Assembly: GCA_002786225.1 (NCBI GenBank)
Contig: PEQN01000021.1
Coordinates: 1-52,710 of the forward strand
Source of the DNA: Leptospira sp.
GTDB taxonomy: Bacteria; Spirochaetota; Leptospiria; Leptospirales; Leptospiraceae
Reading direction: 5' to 3'
Length of the DNA: 52,710 bases
Shown here: one piece after another, positions 27,236 to 36,957 of the stretch
How positions within the stretch are numbered: the first letter of the stretch is position 1
Layout of the letters: every line of letters begins with the position of its first letter
Notes under the pieces: generated by a model
What the model was told of the DNA's origin: nothing
Databases searched by the model: none
What the model saw: the letters and a program-made list of their open reading frames with translations, nothing else
Translations under genes and position numbers: made by a program

Positions 27236-30200
27236 ATGGGTTCTAAATTAGTTCAATATTTTATTGATAAAAGTATTTTTGTAAACTTATTAACAGCTTT
27301 AATTATTATAGTTGGCGCATACACAGCAGCTACTATGAATAGGGAAGCATTTCCAAATATTGATTTCGACATTGTATCCGTCTCTACCATTTATCCTGGA
27401 GCAAGTCCTGCAGATGTTGAAAAGCTTGTCACCAAACCTTTAGAAGATGCAATCAAAGAAGTTGATGGAATTAAAGAGTTTCGCTCTGCATCTTTAGAGA
27501 ATCGTTCTGGAATTATTATTACTATAGATCCTAACACTAAGAATACAAACAAAGTAATAGATGATATTAAATCAGCTATCGATAGGGTGACTGATCTTCC
27601 AGAAGAAGTCGAAGATCCAGTAGTCAATGAAATAACGACTGCAAGACAACCAGTCATTGAAGTGGATATATCCTCAAAGAAAGTAAATGGAGTTCCAGTT
27701 CTTGATGAAAAAGGACTTAAAGCTAGAGCAAAAATATTAGAAGAACAACTTAAAAATATTTCTGGAGTCGCAAGAATCACCAAGCGTGGTTGGAATGATA
27801 CAGAAATGCATGTTGATTTAAATCCACAAGCAATGAGTTTTCTTTCAATATCCAGCACTCAAATTATTACTTCTCTAAAGAATCGCAATATTAACTTTCC
27901 AGGTGGAAATATTACTGGAACAGATAAAGAAATCATCGTTAGAACCGTCGGTGAGTTTGATACACCGAAAGAAATAGAAAAAGTCTATGTACGTAGCAAT
28001 GATGCAGGTAGATCCGTTGTTTTGAAGGATGTTGCCAAAGTTTCAGAAGGCTTTGTCGAAAGTCAGTATTTAGATAAGGTTAATGGTCATACTTCCATTG
28101 CACTTACTGTGATTAAAAGAGAAAAATCTGATGCTATATCAGTTGTAGATGAATCTAAGGTTGTTGTTGATAAATTTCTAGAGACTTATAAAGATGAAGT
28201 AGATATAGCTTTCGTAAATGATTTATCAAAATTTATACGACGTAGACTGGGAGTTTTACTTTCCAATGCTGCATCGGGTCTTGTTTTAGTAACAGCCTCT
28301 TTGTTTATTTTTCTTGGTTGGAGAATGGCAATCATGACGGCTATAGGAATTCCCATTTCTTTTGGAATGTCCTTTATTCTAATGAATTATTTTGGGATGA
28401 CTCTCAATCTTATTACTATGTTAGGACTTATAATTGTGATTGGTATCATTGTTGATGATGCCATCATTATCTGTGAAAATGTCTATCGTTTAATTGAAAA
28501 AGGTATGAATCCTTACGAGGCAGCCTTAAAGGGAACCTCAGAAGTTATTGCTCCAGTAACTGCAACCATTACAACAACTGTAGCCGCCTTTGCTCCTATG
28601 CTATTTATGACGGGTATTTTTGGCAAATTTATTAAGTCTATTCCTTTGGTAGTTATTCTTTGTTTGGTGTCATCCCTTTTTGAAGCCTTATTTATTTTAC
28701 CATCCCATCTCTATGATATCAGTAAGAATTCAAGTGTAGCTGGAGAGGTTAAGGAAGAAGGGGATTGGTTCAAAAGATTCAAAGAAAAAACCTATCTACC
28801 CATGTTAGCTATTTGCCTTCAAAATAAATATAAAACAGTTGGTGTGATCTTACTACTTTTTATAGGAAGTATAGTAGTTCAAGTTACACTAGGTAAGTTT
28901 AAATTATTTCCAGGAGCTATTGAAACTTTCCAAATCAAAATCACTGGAGATACAGGACTTAGCCTTGAATCAACAGAATTATTTACGGATGCCTTAGAGA
29001 AGGAAATCTTAGCCTTAGAGAAGAACGAGGTTGAGAATTTTGTAACCAGAGTTGGTATTATTCAAAAAGATGCCAATGATCCTTTCACTAAACGAGGCAA
29101 GAATTATGCGCAGATACTTGTTTACCTTACTCCTGACGATGATAGGGAAAGATCAACCGAAGAAATAATTAGTATAGTGAGAGACAAGACGGCATATCTT
29201 TTAAATGAAAAGGCCTTAGCCGTCCGAAGGCAAGCTGAAGAAAGAGAAAAAGAACAACTCAGAAAAAAGGGCAAGGAAGTATCCGAAAAGTCTAGTATGG
29301 TTTTAACTGCTCCAAGTGAATTTACAAAACTCAAAGGTCAGTTGGTAAACTTAGAATTTGAAAAGCTGGCAGGTGGACCTCCTGTTGGTAAGCCTATAGC
29401 AATAGAAATCAAGGGGGATGATTTTGCCACCTTACAGAAGATCTCCGAAGACTACAAAGCAGTCCTAACGAAAATAGATGGAATCACAGATATAGGGGAT
29501 GACTTTGTAGATGGTAAGGATGAAGTTAGGGTTTATGTAGATGAGTCATTAGCTTCTTTTGCAGGAGTATCTGTTTTTCAAATTGCAACTGCAATCAACA
29601 CAGCCTACCAAGGAACTGTAGCCACTAAGATCAAACGATCTGATGAAGAAGTGGATGTTCGGGTTCGCTTCCCTCTTAATTTTCGAGACTCTTTAGATTC
29701 TTTGCGTAGTATCTTTGTCAATAATATGGCTGGCAACCTTATTCCTGTTTCTAAAATGATTCGCTATGAAAGATCACCAGGAAGAGCATCCATCAACCAT
29801 TTAGATGGTAAAAGACTCATTACAGTTGCAGCAAATTTGGACGAGACTGTAACAACATCCAGGGAGGCTAATCTAAAAGCCGTTAAATTAGCAGCAGGAA
29901 TTATAGATAAATATCCAGGTTATACTGTTCGATTTTCTGGAGAAAATAAAGACACAGAAGAATCGCTCGCATCCTTGGGTCGAGCCTTCTTAGTCGGTCT
30001 ACTTATTATTTTTATGATTTTAGCTTCCTTATTTCGCTCATTATTGCAACCTCTTTTAGTCATGTCAGCGATACCTTTTGCATTGATTGGTGTTATCATT
30101 GCTTTCGTCTTCCATGGAGAGTATTTTTCCTTCTTAGCATTTCTAGGAATTGTAGGGCTTGCGGGAGTTGTAGTGAACGATTCTATCGTTCTTGTAGATT

Positions 30201-30514
30201 GTGCGAATCAATTGAGATTAGATAATCCTGAAATGGATATATATGAATTGTTAATCGAAACAGGATCTATTAGGTTGCGTGCCGTAGTACTTACTACTGT
30301 GACAACAGTTCTTGGTTTACTGCCTACTGCCTACGGAATAGGAGGTAAGGATCCCTTTTTGGTTCCTATGGCTCTAGCCTTTGGTTGGGGCTTAGTCTTT
30401 GCTTCCTTAATTACATTATTGGTAGTTCCTGTATTTTACAGAATTTTGTATGATGCTAAACTCTACTGGGGAAGCCTATTCAAACGAGTAAAGACAGCAT
30501 ATATCAGTCGTTAA
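27236..30514 (+). CDS. RND-family efflux transporter (AcrB/MdtB-like)
   Basis: Inner-membrane proton-driven exporter of 1092 residues. Seen are TM1 (about 13-32) followed by [24 protein letters not shown], the first periplasmic loop, the TM2-6 block (about 340-500) with the proton-relay Asp pair in [16 protein letters not shown], the second periplasmic loop (about 560-880) and the final TM block with [19 protein letters not shown] charged insertion rich in Arg, Lys and Glu (about 660-690) interrupts the second periplasmic loop. No adaptor or outer-membrane channel gene is adjacent, so partners must be encoded elsewhere. It follows def closely, an unusual operon mate. Heavy-metal (CusA) motifs are not evident; the substrate is unknown. 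Confidence 0.92.
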   Translation: MGSKLVQYFIDKSIFVNLLTALIIIVGAYTAATMNREAFPNIDFDIVSVSTIYPGASPADVEKLVTKPLEDAIKEVDGIKEFRSASLENRSGIIITIDPNTKNTNKVIDDIKSAIDRVTDLPEEVEDPVVNEITTARQPVIEVDISSKKVNGVPVLDEKGLKARAKILEEQLKNISGVARITKRGWNDTEMHVDLNPQAMSFLSISSTQIITSLKNRNINFPGGNITGTDKEIIVRTVGEFDTPKEIEKVYVRSNDAGRSVVLKDVAKVSEGFVESQYLDKVNGHTSIALTVIKREKSDAISVVDESKVVVDKFLETYKDEVDIAFVNDLSKFIRRRLGVLLSNAASGLVLVTASLFIFLGWRMAIMTAIGIPISFGMSFILMNYFGMTLNLITMLGLIIVIGIIVDDAIIICENVYRLIEKGMNPYEAALKGTSEVIAPVTATITTTVAAFAPMLFMTGIFGKFIKSIPLVVILCLVSSLFEALFILPSHLYDISKNSSVAGEVKEEGDWFKRFKEKTYLPMLAICLQNKYKTVGVILLLFIGSIVVQVTLGKFKLFPGAIETFQIKITGDTGLSLESTELFTDALEKEILALEKNEVENFVTRVGIIQKDANDPFTKRGKNYAQILVYLTPDDDRERSTEEIISIVRDKTAYLLNEKALAVRRQAEEREKEQLRKKGKEVSEKSSMVLTAPSEFTKLKGQLVNLEFEKLAGGPPVGKPIAIEIKGDDFATLQKISEDYKAVLTKIDGITDIGDDFVDGKDEVRVYVDESLASFAGVSVFQIATAINTAYQGTVATKIKRSDEEVDVRVRFPLNFRDSLDSLRSIFVNNMAGNLIPVSKMIRYERSPGRASINHLDGKRLITVAANLDETVTTSREANLKAVKLAAGIIDKYPGYTVRFSGENKDTEESLASLGRAFLVGLLIIFMILASLFRSLLQPLLVMSAIPFALIGVIIAFVFHGEYFSFLAFLGIVGLAGVVVNDSIVLVDCANQLRLDNPEMDIYELLIETGSIRLRAVVLTTVTTVLGLLPTAYGIGGKDPFLVPMALAFGWGLVFASLITLLVVPVFYRILYDAKLYWGSLFKRVKTAYISR

Positions 30515-30520
30515 ATTTTC

Positions 30521-30584
30521 AATTCCTTACTCCTGATATTTAATAAATAACAAGCTTCCTAAAACTATCTTGGAAGTAAGGAAT
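30521..30584. repeat. Long imperfect inverted repeat between convergent genes
   Basis: ATTCCTTACTCC (30522-30533) and GGAAGTAAGGAAT (30572-30584) can pair over 12 bases with one bulge and enclose about 38 bases. A smaller competing hairpin, CTTCC with GGAAG, lies inside. No T-run follows on either strand, so a standard terminator is unlikely, but it lies where both convergent operons would need to end. Confidence 0.45.
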
Positions 30585-30680
30585 ATGAAAGATGAACTTG
30601 ATATATCAGTAAACAAGGGCAAATTACTTCATCTGCATTTTAAAATACAACTAAGCAGTGGATGGGGAAATCACTTCTAA
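30585..30680 (+). CDS. Possible 31-residue small protein
   Basis: An ATG-started frame (MKDELDISVNKGKLLHLHFK and 11 more residues, then TAA) lies in the gap between the RND gene and hldD. GGAAG sits eight bases before the ATG, but it is part of the inverted repeat. No family, signal or membrane segment is recognised. It may be chance. Confidence 0.15.
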   Translation: MKDELDISVNKGKLLHLHFKIQLSSGWGNHF

Positions 30681-30711
30681 GATCTAACTAGAATGATTCG
30701 AAAATACTAAA

Positions 30712-31677
30712 TTAATTCCTTAACAATCTAACATAATCCGCTACAGCATCCTGTATGCTTGTGAACCCATCGGAATAACCAGCCTGTATAAGTTTGTCTG
30801 TTGTTGCACAAGTGTAGTATTGGTATTTTGCTTTTAAATGTTCGGGCATAGCAATGTATTCAATACTAACCGGTTTGTGCATGGCTTCAAACAATGCTTT
30901 GGCGAGAGTATTCCATGTTTCTGCAACACCCCTTCCTAGATTGTACAGTCCGAATTTATCATTGAAGAGAAAGAAGATACTCATCTTAGCTGCATCTTTT
31001 ACATAGAGGAAATCACGCATCTGTTCTCCATCTTTGTATTCTTCTCGATAAGATTTAAATAAATTTAGTTTGCCAGTCTCAAATATTTGTTCATAACCTT
31101 TCAAAACCAAACTTCTCATCTCTGCCTTATGTGCTTCACCATATCCAAATACATTGAAATACTTAAGTCCAACAATACGCTCTGAAATTCCTTCTTTTAA
31201 AGCATACAAATCAAACATATGTTTAGAATATCCATACATATTAAGTGGTTTTAGATTTTGAATAGGTGCCTTATCATCGTAACCTTCTTCGCCTTCTCCA
31301 TAGGTAGCTGCTGAAGATGCATAAACAAATTTGGCATCGTTTTGAAGAGCGGCATGGCAAAGAATTTTTGTATATTCATAGTTATTTGATATTAAGTAAC
31401 TCGCATCTTTTTCTGTTGTAGAGGAACAAGCTCCTAGGTGAAGGATGTGGGATACTGATTTTAGAAAGCCTTCTTCATGGATCACTCTTTCTATAAAATC
31501 TTCTTTTTCAAAATAGTCTACGTAAGACAAACGCGTGAGATTCTTCCATTTCTCAGATTGACCGAGATTATCGACAATCCATATCTTATCGATTCCTCTC
31601 TGGTTTAATTCTTCAATGCAAGCAGAACCTATGAGTCCAGCCCCTCCCGTAACTACTATCGTATTGTGCTTTTTCAA
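30712..31677 (-). CDS. hldD: ADP-L-glycero-D-manno-heptose 6-epimerase
   Basis: Extended SDR enzyme that makes the heptose precursor of the LPS inner core. The NAD(P)-binding motif is TGGAGLIGSACI at the N-terminus. The HldD-specific pattern follows: VDNLGQSEKWKNL, YFEKEDFI, LGACSSTTEKDASYLISNNY, ASSAATYGEGE, the catalytic Tyr-x-x-x-Lys in MYGYSKHMFD, KYFNVFG and MRDFLYVKDAAKM. These match E. coli HldD block by block, and 321 residues is close to its length. It starts with TTG 31677, with AGGA about eight bases upstream. Its position away from the main glycan cluster suits a core-LPS rather than an O-antigen role. Confidence 0.93.
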   Translation of the reverse strand: MKKHNTIVVTGGAGLIGSACIEELNQRGIDKIWIVDNLGQSEKWKNLTRLSYVDYFEKEDFIERVIHEEGFLKSVSHILHLGACSSTTEKDASYLISNNYEYTKILCHAALQNDAKFVYASSAATYGEGEEGYDDKAPIQNLKPLNMYGYSKHMFDLYALKEGISERIVGLKYFNVFGYGEAHKAEMRSLVLKGYEQIFETGKLNLFKSYREEYKDGEQMRDFLYVKDAAKMSIFFLFNDKFGLYNLGRGVAETWNTLAKALFEAMHKPVSIEYIAMPEHLKAKYQYYTCATTDKLIQAGYSDGFTSIQDAVADYVRLLRN

Positions 31678-31779
31678 AAGAGTATCCTATTAAAATATTA
31701 TCTTATTTAAATAACTAAGAGCAATGATAAATCTTAGCAAAATCATATTTCATTCTTGGGAATAGAAGCATTTTTGCAA

Positions 31780-33555
31780 CTAAGAAAACAAATGACCAAA
31801 TCTCTGATTAACTAATTCCACTGTTTGGGGATGAGGTTTTGTTACAGGGGGAAACCAAGATTTTAATCTTGCATCTATAACTATAGGTGGATTTTGAACA
31901 ACATGGTTTCTTACAACATTGTGTTTAGAATAAATGTCTCCTGCTGGTTCAAATCGAGTGAAAAGATACCAAATAAAATCATGATCGGAAGAAACTGCCT
32001 CGGATGCATTGTCCGTAAGTATAACAAATAAACAATTCGATATTGCCTCTTCTTCCAAAAGGATTTCTGGAATTCCATCCTTAGCTTGGTACTGAGTGGC
32101 TTCCACTAATAGAACTCCAGGTAGATAGAATCTTGGATTTTTAAATCTTGCATCTTTGAAATTCTTTTGGAGTTGAGAAAAATACTTATCTGCTAGGTTC
32201 CATTTCTTTTCTCCAACACCTAATAGCACCATCTTAGATCCCTTATTTACTTCAGGTCCTGTGTAATCTAAGGTGTCCTGGGAAATATTGACAAAGAGGT
32301 GAAGATCAGTTCTTGGATCAAAGCGTTCTAAAATTGTAGTAAAGGTCTCTTTAAAATTTTTCAAAGAAATTTCTTGGTTGGTCACAAGCAAACATTTTGT
32401 CAAAGAAAGCTGACCTTCACCAAGGATACGAAGTGCACCCATGAATGCTTCTTTTGGGTATCTTTCTTTGACAATACATGCGGCAAGAGAGTGAACTCCG
32501 GACTCTTCGTACGCCCACACTGTTTTTACTTGAGGCATGACAATAGGAAAAACGGGAGATAATAAATCTTGCAGAAACTCAGCGATATAATGATCCTCTT
32601 GGGGTGGTCGACCCACTACTGTAGCTGGCCATATTGCATCTTTTCTATGAAAAATATTACTAAGTTCTAATATGGGATAATCATGTTTTAATGCATAGTA
32701 ACCATAATGATCACCAAAAGGACCTTCTGGTTTACGAACCTTAGGTGGAATCTTTCCAACCAGAGTAAAATCTGCATCTGCAAAAAATGGCAAGGGAGAT
32801 ATCTTAGGATTGGAATGTGTTCGGATTTTTTCTCCACTGAGTAAACTAGCTAGCACTGTTTCTGGAATTTCTTCAGGTAAAGGTGCCACAGCAGAAATAG
32901 TCAAGGAAGGTGGACCACCAATTACAACATGACAGGGTAAAGATTCAGATTGCAATTCAGCCTCATGATAATGAAATCCCCCACCCCTGTGAATTTGTAT
33001 GTGCATACCAACAGTCTTTTCATCATGGAATTGAATTCGATACATACCTAGATTTGGTTTTTTTGTGGATGGGCTTTCTGTATAAACCAAAGGAAGAGTT
33101 ACAAAGGCACCTCCATCCATAGGCCAACTCACCAATTGGGGAAGTTCTTTAGTATTAGGACCAGGAATATTGCCCTGAAGTATAGGTGGTTTATTGACTT
33201 TTTTCAGACCCAATTTCAAAAGAGTAAAGCCAATGTCTCTGTAAGACCAGAGCTTGGATGGTTTTGGTGGGATGGCATTTTTGGCAAAATCAGCGACTCG
33301 CTTAACAAACTCTAAAGGCTCTACACCAAAGGCAAGACGGATACGGCTTTCGGATCCATAAAGATTGGTCGCCATTGCAAATTTGCTACCTTTCACATTA
33401 TGAAATAATAAAGCAGGACCCTTCCTCGCTACATTACGCCTTTGGATTTCTGCAAGTTCCAAATAAGGATCAACTTCTTCGTGGATATCAATGATTTCTT
33501 TTTTATCTCTGAGTAAATTAACAAAATCTCTAGTGGAACGTAATGGTTTCATCAT
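31780..33555 (-). CDS. UbiD-family prenyl-FMN-dependent decarboxylase
   Basis: A 591-residue member of the UbiD family of (de)carboxylases, which use prenylated FMN. Family blocks seen: YGSESRIRLAFGVEP, MHIQIHRGGGFHYHEAE, VVIGGPPSLTISAVAPLP, KPEGPFGDHYGYYALKHDYP (the cofactor and active-site region with a conserved Glu-x-Pro-x-Gly-Asp-His), VVGRPPQEDHYIAEFLQDL and the C-terminal ARLKSWFPP. In organisms with menaquinone, such enzymes act in quinone ring decarboxylation, a reasonable role here, but other aromatic substrates are possible. The UbiX-type prenyltransferase that makes the cofactor is not in the window. No good ribosome site precedes ATG 33555. It lies upstream of hldD with a 102-base gap. 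Confidence 0.85.
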   Translation of the reverse strand: MMKPLRSTRDFVNLLRDKKEIIDIHEEVDPYLELAEIQRRNVARKGPALLFHNVKGSKFAMATNLYGSESRIRLAFGVEPLEFVKRVADFAKNAIPPKPSKLWSYRDIGFTLLKLGLKKVNKPPILQGNIPGPNTKELPQLVSWPMDGGAFVTLPLVYTESPSTKKPNLGMYRIQFHDEKTVGMHIQIHRGGGFHYHEAELQSESLPCHVVIGGPPSLTISAVAPLPEEIPETVLASLLSGEKIRTHSNPKISPLPFFADADFTLVGKIPPKVRKPEGPFGDHYGYYALKHDYPILELSNIFHRKDAIWPATVVGRPPQEDHYIAEFLQDLLSPVFPIVMPQVKTVWAYEESGVHSLAACIVKERYPKEAFMGALRILGEGQLSLTKCLLVTNQEISLKNFKETFTTILERFDPRTDLHLFVNISQDTLDYTGPEVNKGSKMVLLGVGEKKWNLADKYFSQLQKNFKDARFKNPRFYLPGVLLVEATQYQAKDGIPEILLEEEAISNCLFVILTDNASEAVSSDHDFIWYLFTRFEPAGDIYSKHNVVRNHVVQNPPIVIDARLKSWFPPVTKPHPQTVELVNQRFGHLFS

Positions 33556-33693
33556 TCATTAGACAGCTATAGCAGTTTGGAACTCAGGAAAGAAAAAAAA
33601 GAATTTTGGATAAAATGGATTGAATCGATTCTCAATCAGAACAAATTTATCCTTTAAGGATGTGTTTCCTGATTTCAATTTCTCAGAGGACAA

Positions 33694-35235
33694 ATGGCTG
33701 ATAAAAAAACTAAAATAATAGATAAAAAGCGAATTGCAGTATGTGGGGGTACTCTTGGAAGGGAGGATAAATCCTACGTTCGAGGTCAGGTTGTTGATGT
33801 TGGGATTGATGATATTACGAAAGCAGAAGAGATTTGGGATTTATTGACTGGACTATTCAAAGGAGAGGAAGAAGAAGTAACCCCTTTCTTAGACTTTAGT
33901 TTAGCGCCCGTTAGAAAGCCTCTCCTGAGAATCGAAGTCTATGATGCTTCCGAAAAGTTAATGTATACTTCAGAAACAGTGGTAGCAGATGAGGATGGCT
34001 TCTTTTCCCATGAAATTACTAAAACACTTCCACCTGGCAAATATATATTCGAAGTTAATTTAGAAGGCTTGGATTCCTACCGTCAATTCTCTAAGGATTT
34101 AGCGAACAATCGCAGTAGTAAGAAAGATTCTGAAATTAAAAAAAATCCAGTTTTAGGTAGAGGAAGACTCAGAATCCTACCGAATGATTATTCAAATTAT
34201 GTAGTAACCTCCGATATAGACCAAACCTATTTAGCTACAGATATTGCATCCAAGGCAGGGAAGCTTTCGGCACTTTTTGAATCCGCAGCTCAGAAACGCG
34301 CCCTACCAGGAATGCCAGAGTTGTATAGAAGGCTTCGTAAAGATTTAAAGGATGCTCCACTTATTTTTATTTCTGCAAGCCCTCACTTTTTTAGAAGAAC
34401 ACTCTTTGCAACAATCAAGAAACACAACATTGAATTTGAATCCATACACCTCAAGTATTTAGAAGGAACCATCAAAGGAGTCTTAGATAAAATTATAGGA
34501 ACAACTGTTAATCCTATCAATTTATTATCTGGTGGATTTAGATCTGCACTCATGAGAACGAGTAAATTTCTGGGTGCTTCCTACCAATCACTTTTCGATC
34601 AAATGGCATACAAATTATCGATTCTTTTGCAAGCCCGAACTTATATGCCTACCCATACCAAAGAAATACTTTTGGGAGATAATACTGAGTCAGATTTTAT
34701 GATTTTTACTCTCTACCAATTGATACTCTTACAAGATTGGGATGGAGATGAACTCGAAGAATATTTATACAAATTAAACTTTCTTGGACGAGATGCAATT
34801 ACTAGAGATAATGCTAAAAGTATCCGAAAGATAGCAGAAATGAACTGGAAAATCCATGGAAAGGTAAATCCTGTTCAAATTGCAATCATTAATAAAACAG
34901 ACCATGGCCCAGACGAGAAAGAAATGATCACCAAAGTCATGTTAGCTCTTCCTGGTGGCGGGAAAAGAGCAGAGCAAACCTTAGGCGGGAAAGTCCCATT
35001 CCAGGCTTCTGAGGGTGCCTTGGGACTTTCTGTTTTACTTCATTCTGCGGGGTTTATGGAATTTGAGTCAATCTTTCAAGTGACTCTGACTATGGTAGGG
35101 GAATGGTTGGAAGGTAAAGTTATTGATGATAAATATTTATATGAACTTTCCAAAAAGCTTACAGCAACTCAGGTACCCGCAAGCGAAAAGAGAAAATTTG
35201 TGGAAGAAGTCTTTGAAAGAATGATGAAACTATAG
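33694..35235 (+). CDS. App1-like (DUF2183) phosphatase-domain protein
   Basis: A 513-residue cytosolic-looking protein in three parts. The N-terminal part (about 1-150) looks like a beta-sandwich (LLRIEVYDASEKLMYTSETV, DGFFSHEITKTLPPGKYIFE). The middle (about 165-370) matches the DUF2183 or phosphatidate phosphatase App1 catalytic region, a HAD-type fold: VVTSDIDQTYLAT with the Asp-x-Asp-x-Thr nucleophile motif, PLIFISASPHFFRRTLFATI, and ILLGDNTESDFMIF as the C-terminal acidic motif. The helical C-terminal part (about 380-513) is not recognised. AGAGGA lies just before the ATG. Yeast App1 dephosphorylates phosphatidate; that activity here is only a family inference. Confidence 0.72.
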   Translation: MADKKTKIIDKKRIAVCGGTLGREDKSYVRGQVVDVGIDDITKAEEIWDLLTGLFKGEEEEVTPFLDFSLAPVRKPLLRIEVYDASEKLMYTSETVVADEDGFFSHEITKTLPPGKYIFEVNLEGLDSYRQFSKDLANNRSSKKDSEIKKNPVLGRGRLRILPNDYSNYVVTSDIDQTYLATDIASKAGKLSALFESAAQKRALPGMPELYRRLRKDLKDAPLIFISASPHFFRRTLFATIKKHNIEFESIHLKYLEGTIKGVLDKIIGTTVNPINLLSGGFRSALMRTSKFLGASYQSLFDQMAYKLSILLQARTYMPTHTKEILLGDNTESDFMIFTLYQLILLQDWDGDELEEYLYKLNFLGRDAITRDNAKSIRKIAEMNWKIHGKVNPVQIAIINKTDHGPDEKEMITKVMLALPGGGKRAEQTLGGKVPFQASEGALGLSVLLHSAGFMEFESIFQVTLTMVGEWLEGKVIDDKYLYELSKKLTATQVPASEKRKFVEEVFERMMKL

Positions 35236-35287
35236 CTTTTGCATATATTTCAATTTAAGAATCTTATGAATTAAAAGATAAAAGTTC

Positions 35288-35315
35288 TTTACAAGTTTCT
35301 TAAATATATTATAAT
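35288..35315 (+). promoter_or_regulatory. Promoter of dps
   Basis: TTTACA (35288-35293) and a perfect TATAAT (35310-35315) are 16 bases apart and about 33 bases ahead of the dps ATG, with ribosome site AAAGGAG at 35335-35341. This is the cleanest sigma-70-type promoter seen in the window. The -10 overlaps TTATAAT, one half of a PerR-type box, but the second half does not match. Confidence 0.72.
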
Positions 35316-35348
35316 TTAACCAAAGTTAATTAAAAAAGGAGATAAAAT

Positions 35349-35828
35349 ATGGTTCAGAAAATAAATATATCTATTCCAGAAAAAGAAAGAGAATTAATTG
35401 CAAATGGCTTAATGAAACTATTGGCAGATACCTACACTCTTTATTTGAAAACACATAATTTTCATTGGAATGTAACTGGTCCCATGTTCCAAACCTTACA
35501 TATCATGTTTATGGAACAATACACAGAATTGTGGAATGCTATTGATTTGATTGCAGAGAGAATTCGATCCCTGGGATATTTTGCTCCAGGATCTTACAAG
35601 GAATTCACAAAGCTTTCCTCGATATCCGAAGAGGATTCAGTCCCAAAAGCAAAGGACATGGTGAGAAATTTAGTATTGGGACATGAAATGACTATCAAGA
35701 CAGCTCGAGATATCATTCAACCAGCAGAGGCGGGAAATGATGAATCAACCTTGGACTTAGTAACCCAAAGACTCACCATTCATGAGAAAACAGCATGGAT
35801 GCTTAGATCTTTATTAGAAGAAGAGTAG
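35349..35828 (+). CDS. dps: Dps-family DNA-protecting ferritin-like protein
   Basis: A 159-residue four-helix protein of the Dps family, which forms a 12-subunit shell, oxidises and stores iron, and limits peroxide damage. The signature [20 protein letters not shown] carries ferroxidase ligands His39 and His51, and [12 protein letters not shown] carries Asp66 and Glu70. There is no long lysine-rich N-terminal tail, so direct DNA binding is not assured. A strong ribosome site (AAAGGAG) and a good promoter precede it, pointing to a single-gene unit that can be strongly expressed. Its stop is only two bases from the stop of the convergent glycosyltransferase gene. Confidence 0.95.
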   Translation: MVQKINISIPEKERELIANGLMKLLADTYTLYLKTHNFHWNVTGPMFQTLHIMFMEQYTELWNAIDLIAERIRSLGYFAPGSYKEFTKLSSISEEDSVPKAKDMVRNLVLGHEMTIKTARDIIQPAEAGNDESTLDLVTQRLTIHEKTAWMLRSLLEEE

Positions 35829-35830
35829 AT

Positions 35831-36823
35831 TCAGGAATTTTTATATTCTGATATATTGATAGTATAATCAATTATATAGAGTGGCCGGTCTTTGATTTCT
35901 TCATAGATTCGTGCCACATACTCACCCAGAATACCAATACTAATTAAAATGAATCCACCTGTTAGGCAAATCAAACCAACGATAGTAGCCCATCCAGGAT
36001 TATATACAATAGAATGATCAAAGAAAAAATGCTCTAACTTTCTGTATACAGCATAAATCCCTATAGCAAAACCTAAAAAAGCAACAATAATACCAACAAA
36101 TAGACTAAAGCGAAGTGGTAGTGGTGAGAATGATATAGCTGCATTTGCAGCTAATGAAAGCATTTTACTGAGAGGATAATTTGTTACTCCTGCTACTCTT
36201 GGGCTTCGTTTGTATTCTACTGCTGTTTGAGGAAGTCCTATCCAAACAAACATACCTCTAAGGAATCTATGCTTTTCTCTGAGTTGATTGATTCGATGGA
36301 GGCATTTAGATGATATTAAACGAAAATCACCAGAATCTACTGGAAGATTTTTATGAATAAATTTCCTCATTGCTCTGTAAAATATCCAAGCAGATGCTAA
36401 TTTAAAGAAGGATTCCCCTTCTCTTTCGGTTCTTTTTCCATAAACTACATCATAGCCTTCTTCATATTTTTTTATCATTTCCAGTATTACCTCTGGTGGG
36501 TCTTGCAAATCTGCATCAATGATAACAATAGCATCTCCTTTTGCAAAATCTAATCCTGCCGTAACCGCCATTTGATGACCAAAATTTCGTGAAAAACTAA
36601 TTACCTTAATGGATTTATTCTTACTTGCAAGATTCATTAGAACCTTAAGAGTATTGTCTTTACTTCCATCATTGATAAAAATCAATTCTACTTTACATTT
36701 CAAACTTTCTAAGGTGCTAGAAATTTCTTTCTGAAAATAAGGAAGAGAATTCTCCTCATTATAACAAGGAATTATAATACTAAGGAGCTTAGGATATTTT
36801 TTAGGTTTAAGTATGTAATTCAT
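35831..36823 (-). CDS. Polyprenyl-phosphate sugar synthase-type GT2 (GtrB/ArnC-like)
   Basis: A 330-residue family-2 glycosyltransferase with a C-terminal membrane part. The catalytic half has LSIIIPCYNEENSLPYF, INDGSKDNTL, FSRNFGHQMAVTAGLDFAKG and the DXD-type DADLQDPPEV, the pattern of GtrB/ArnC/DPM1-like enzymes that load a sugar onto undecaprenyl phosphate. Two C-terminal helices (about 230-255 and 270-300) would place it in the inner membrane. The lipid-linked sugar could be used by the GT-C-like protein encoded at 37.8-39.1 kb. It is the last minus-strand gene of the glycan cluster. No ribosome site is visible before its ATG. Confidence 0.88.
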   Translation of the reverse strand: MNYILKPKKYPKLLSIIIPCYNEENSLPYFQKEISSTLESLKCKVELIFINDGSKDNTLKVLMNLASKNKSIKVISFSRNFGHQMAVTAGLDFAKGDAIVIIDADLQDPPEVILEMIKKYEEGYDVVYGKRTEREGESFFKLASAWIFYRAMRKFIHKNLPVDSGDFRLISSKCLHRINQLREKHRFLRGMFVWIGLPQTAVEYKRSPRVAGVTNYPLSKMLSLAANAAISFSPLPLRFSLFVGIIVAFLGFAIGIYAVYRKLEHFFFDHSIVYNPGWATIVGLICLTGGFILISIGILGEYVARIYEEIKDRPLYIIDYTINISEYKNS

Positions 36824-36957
36824 TATCGTTTGTTTTAATTTTATTTAGTATTTTAAATTATAATATTAAGTGTAAAAGAAAATAACAGACTCTGTTTGTT
36901 GCTAAAAATAAATTTTTTCCTATAAACAAATTTAGAAAATAATTCCCTAGATATTTT

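Noticed and set aside
35309..35323. PerR box over the dps -10 region.
   Set aside because: The left half TTATAAT matches, but the right half has almost no agreement with ATTATAA; the match is explained by the -10 box.
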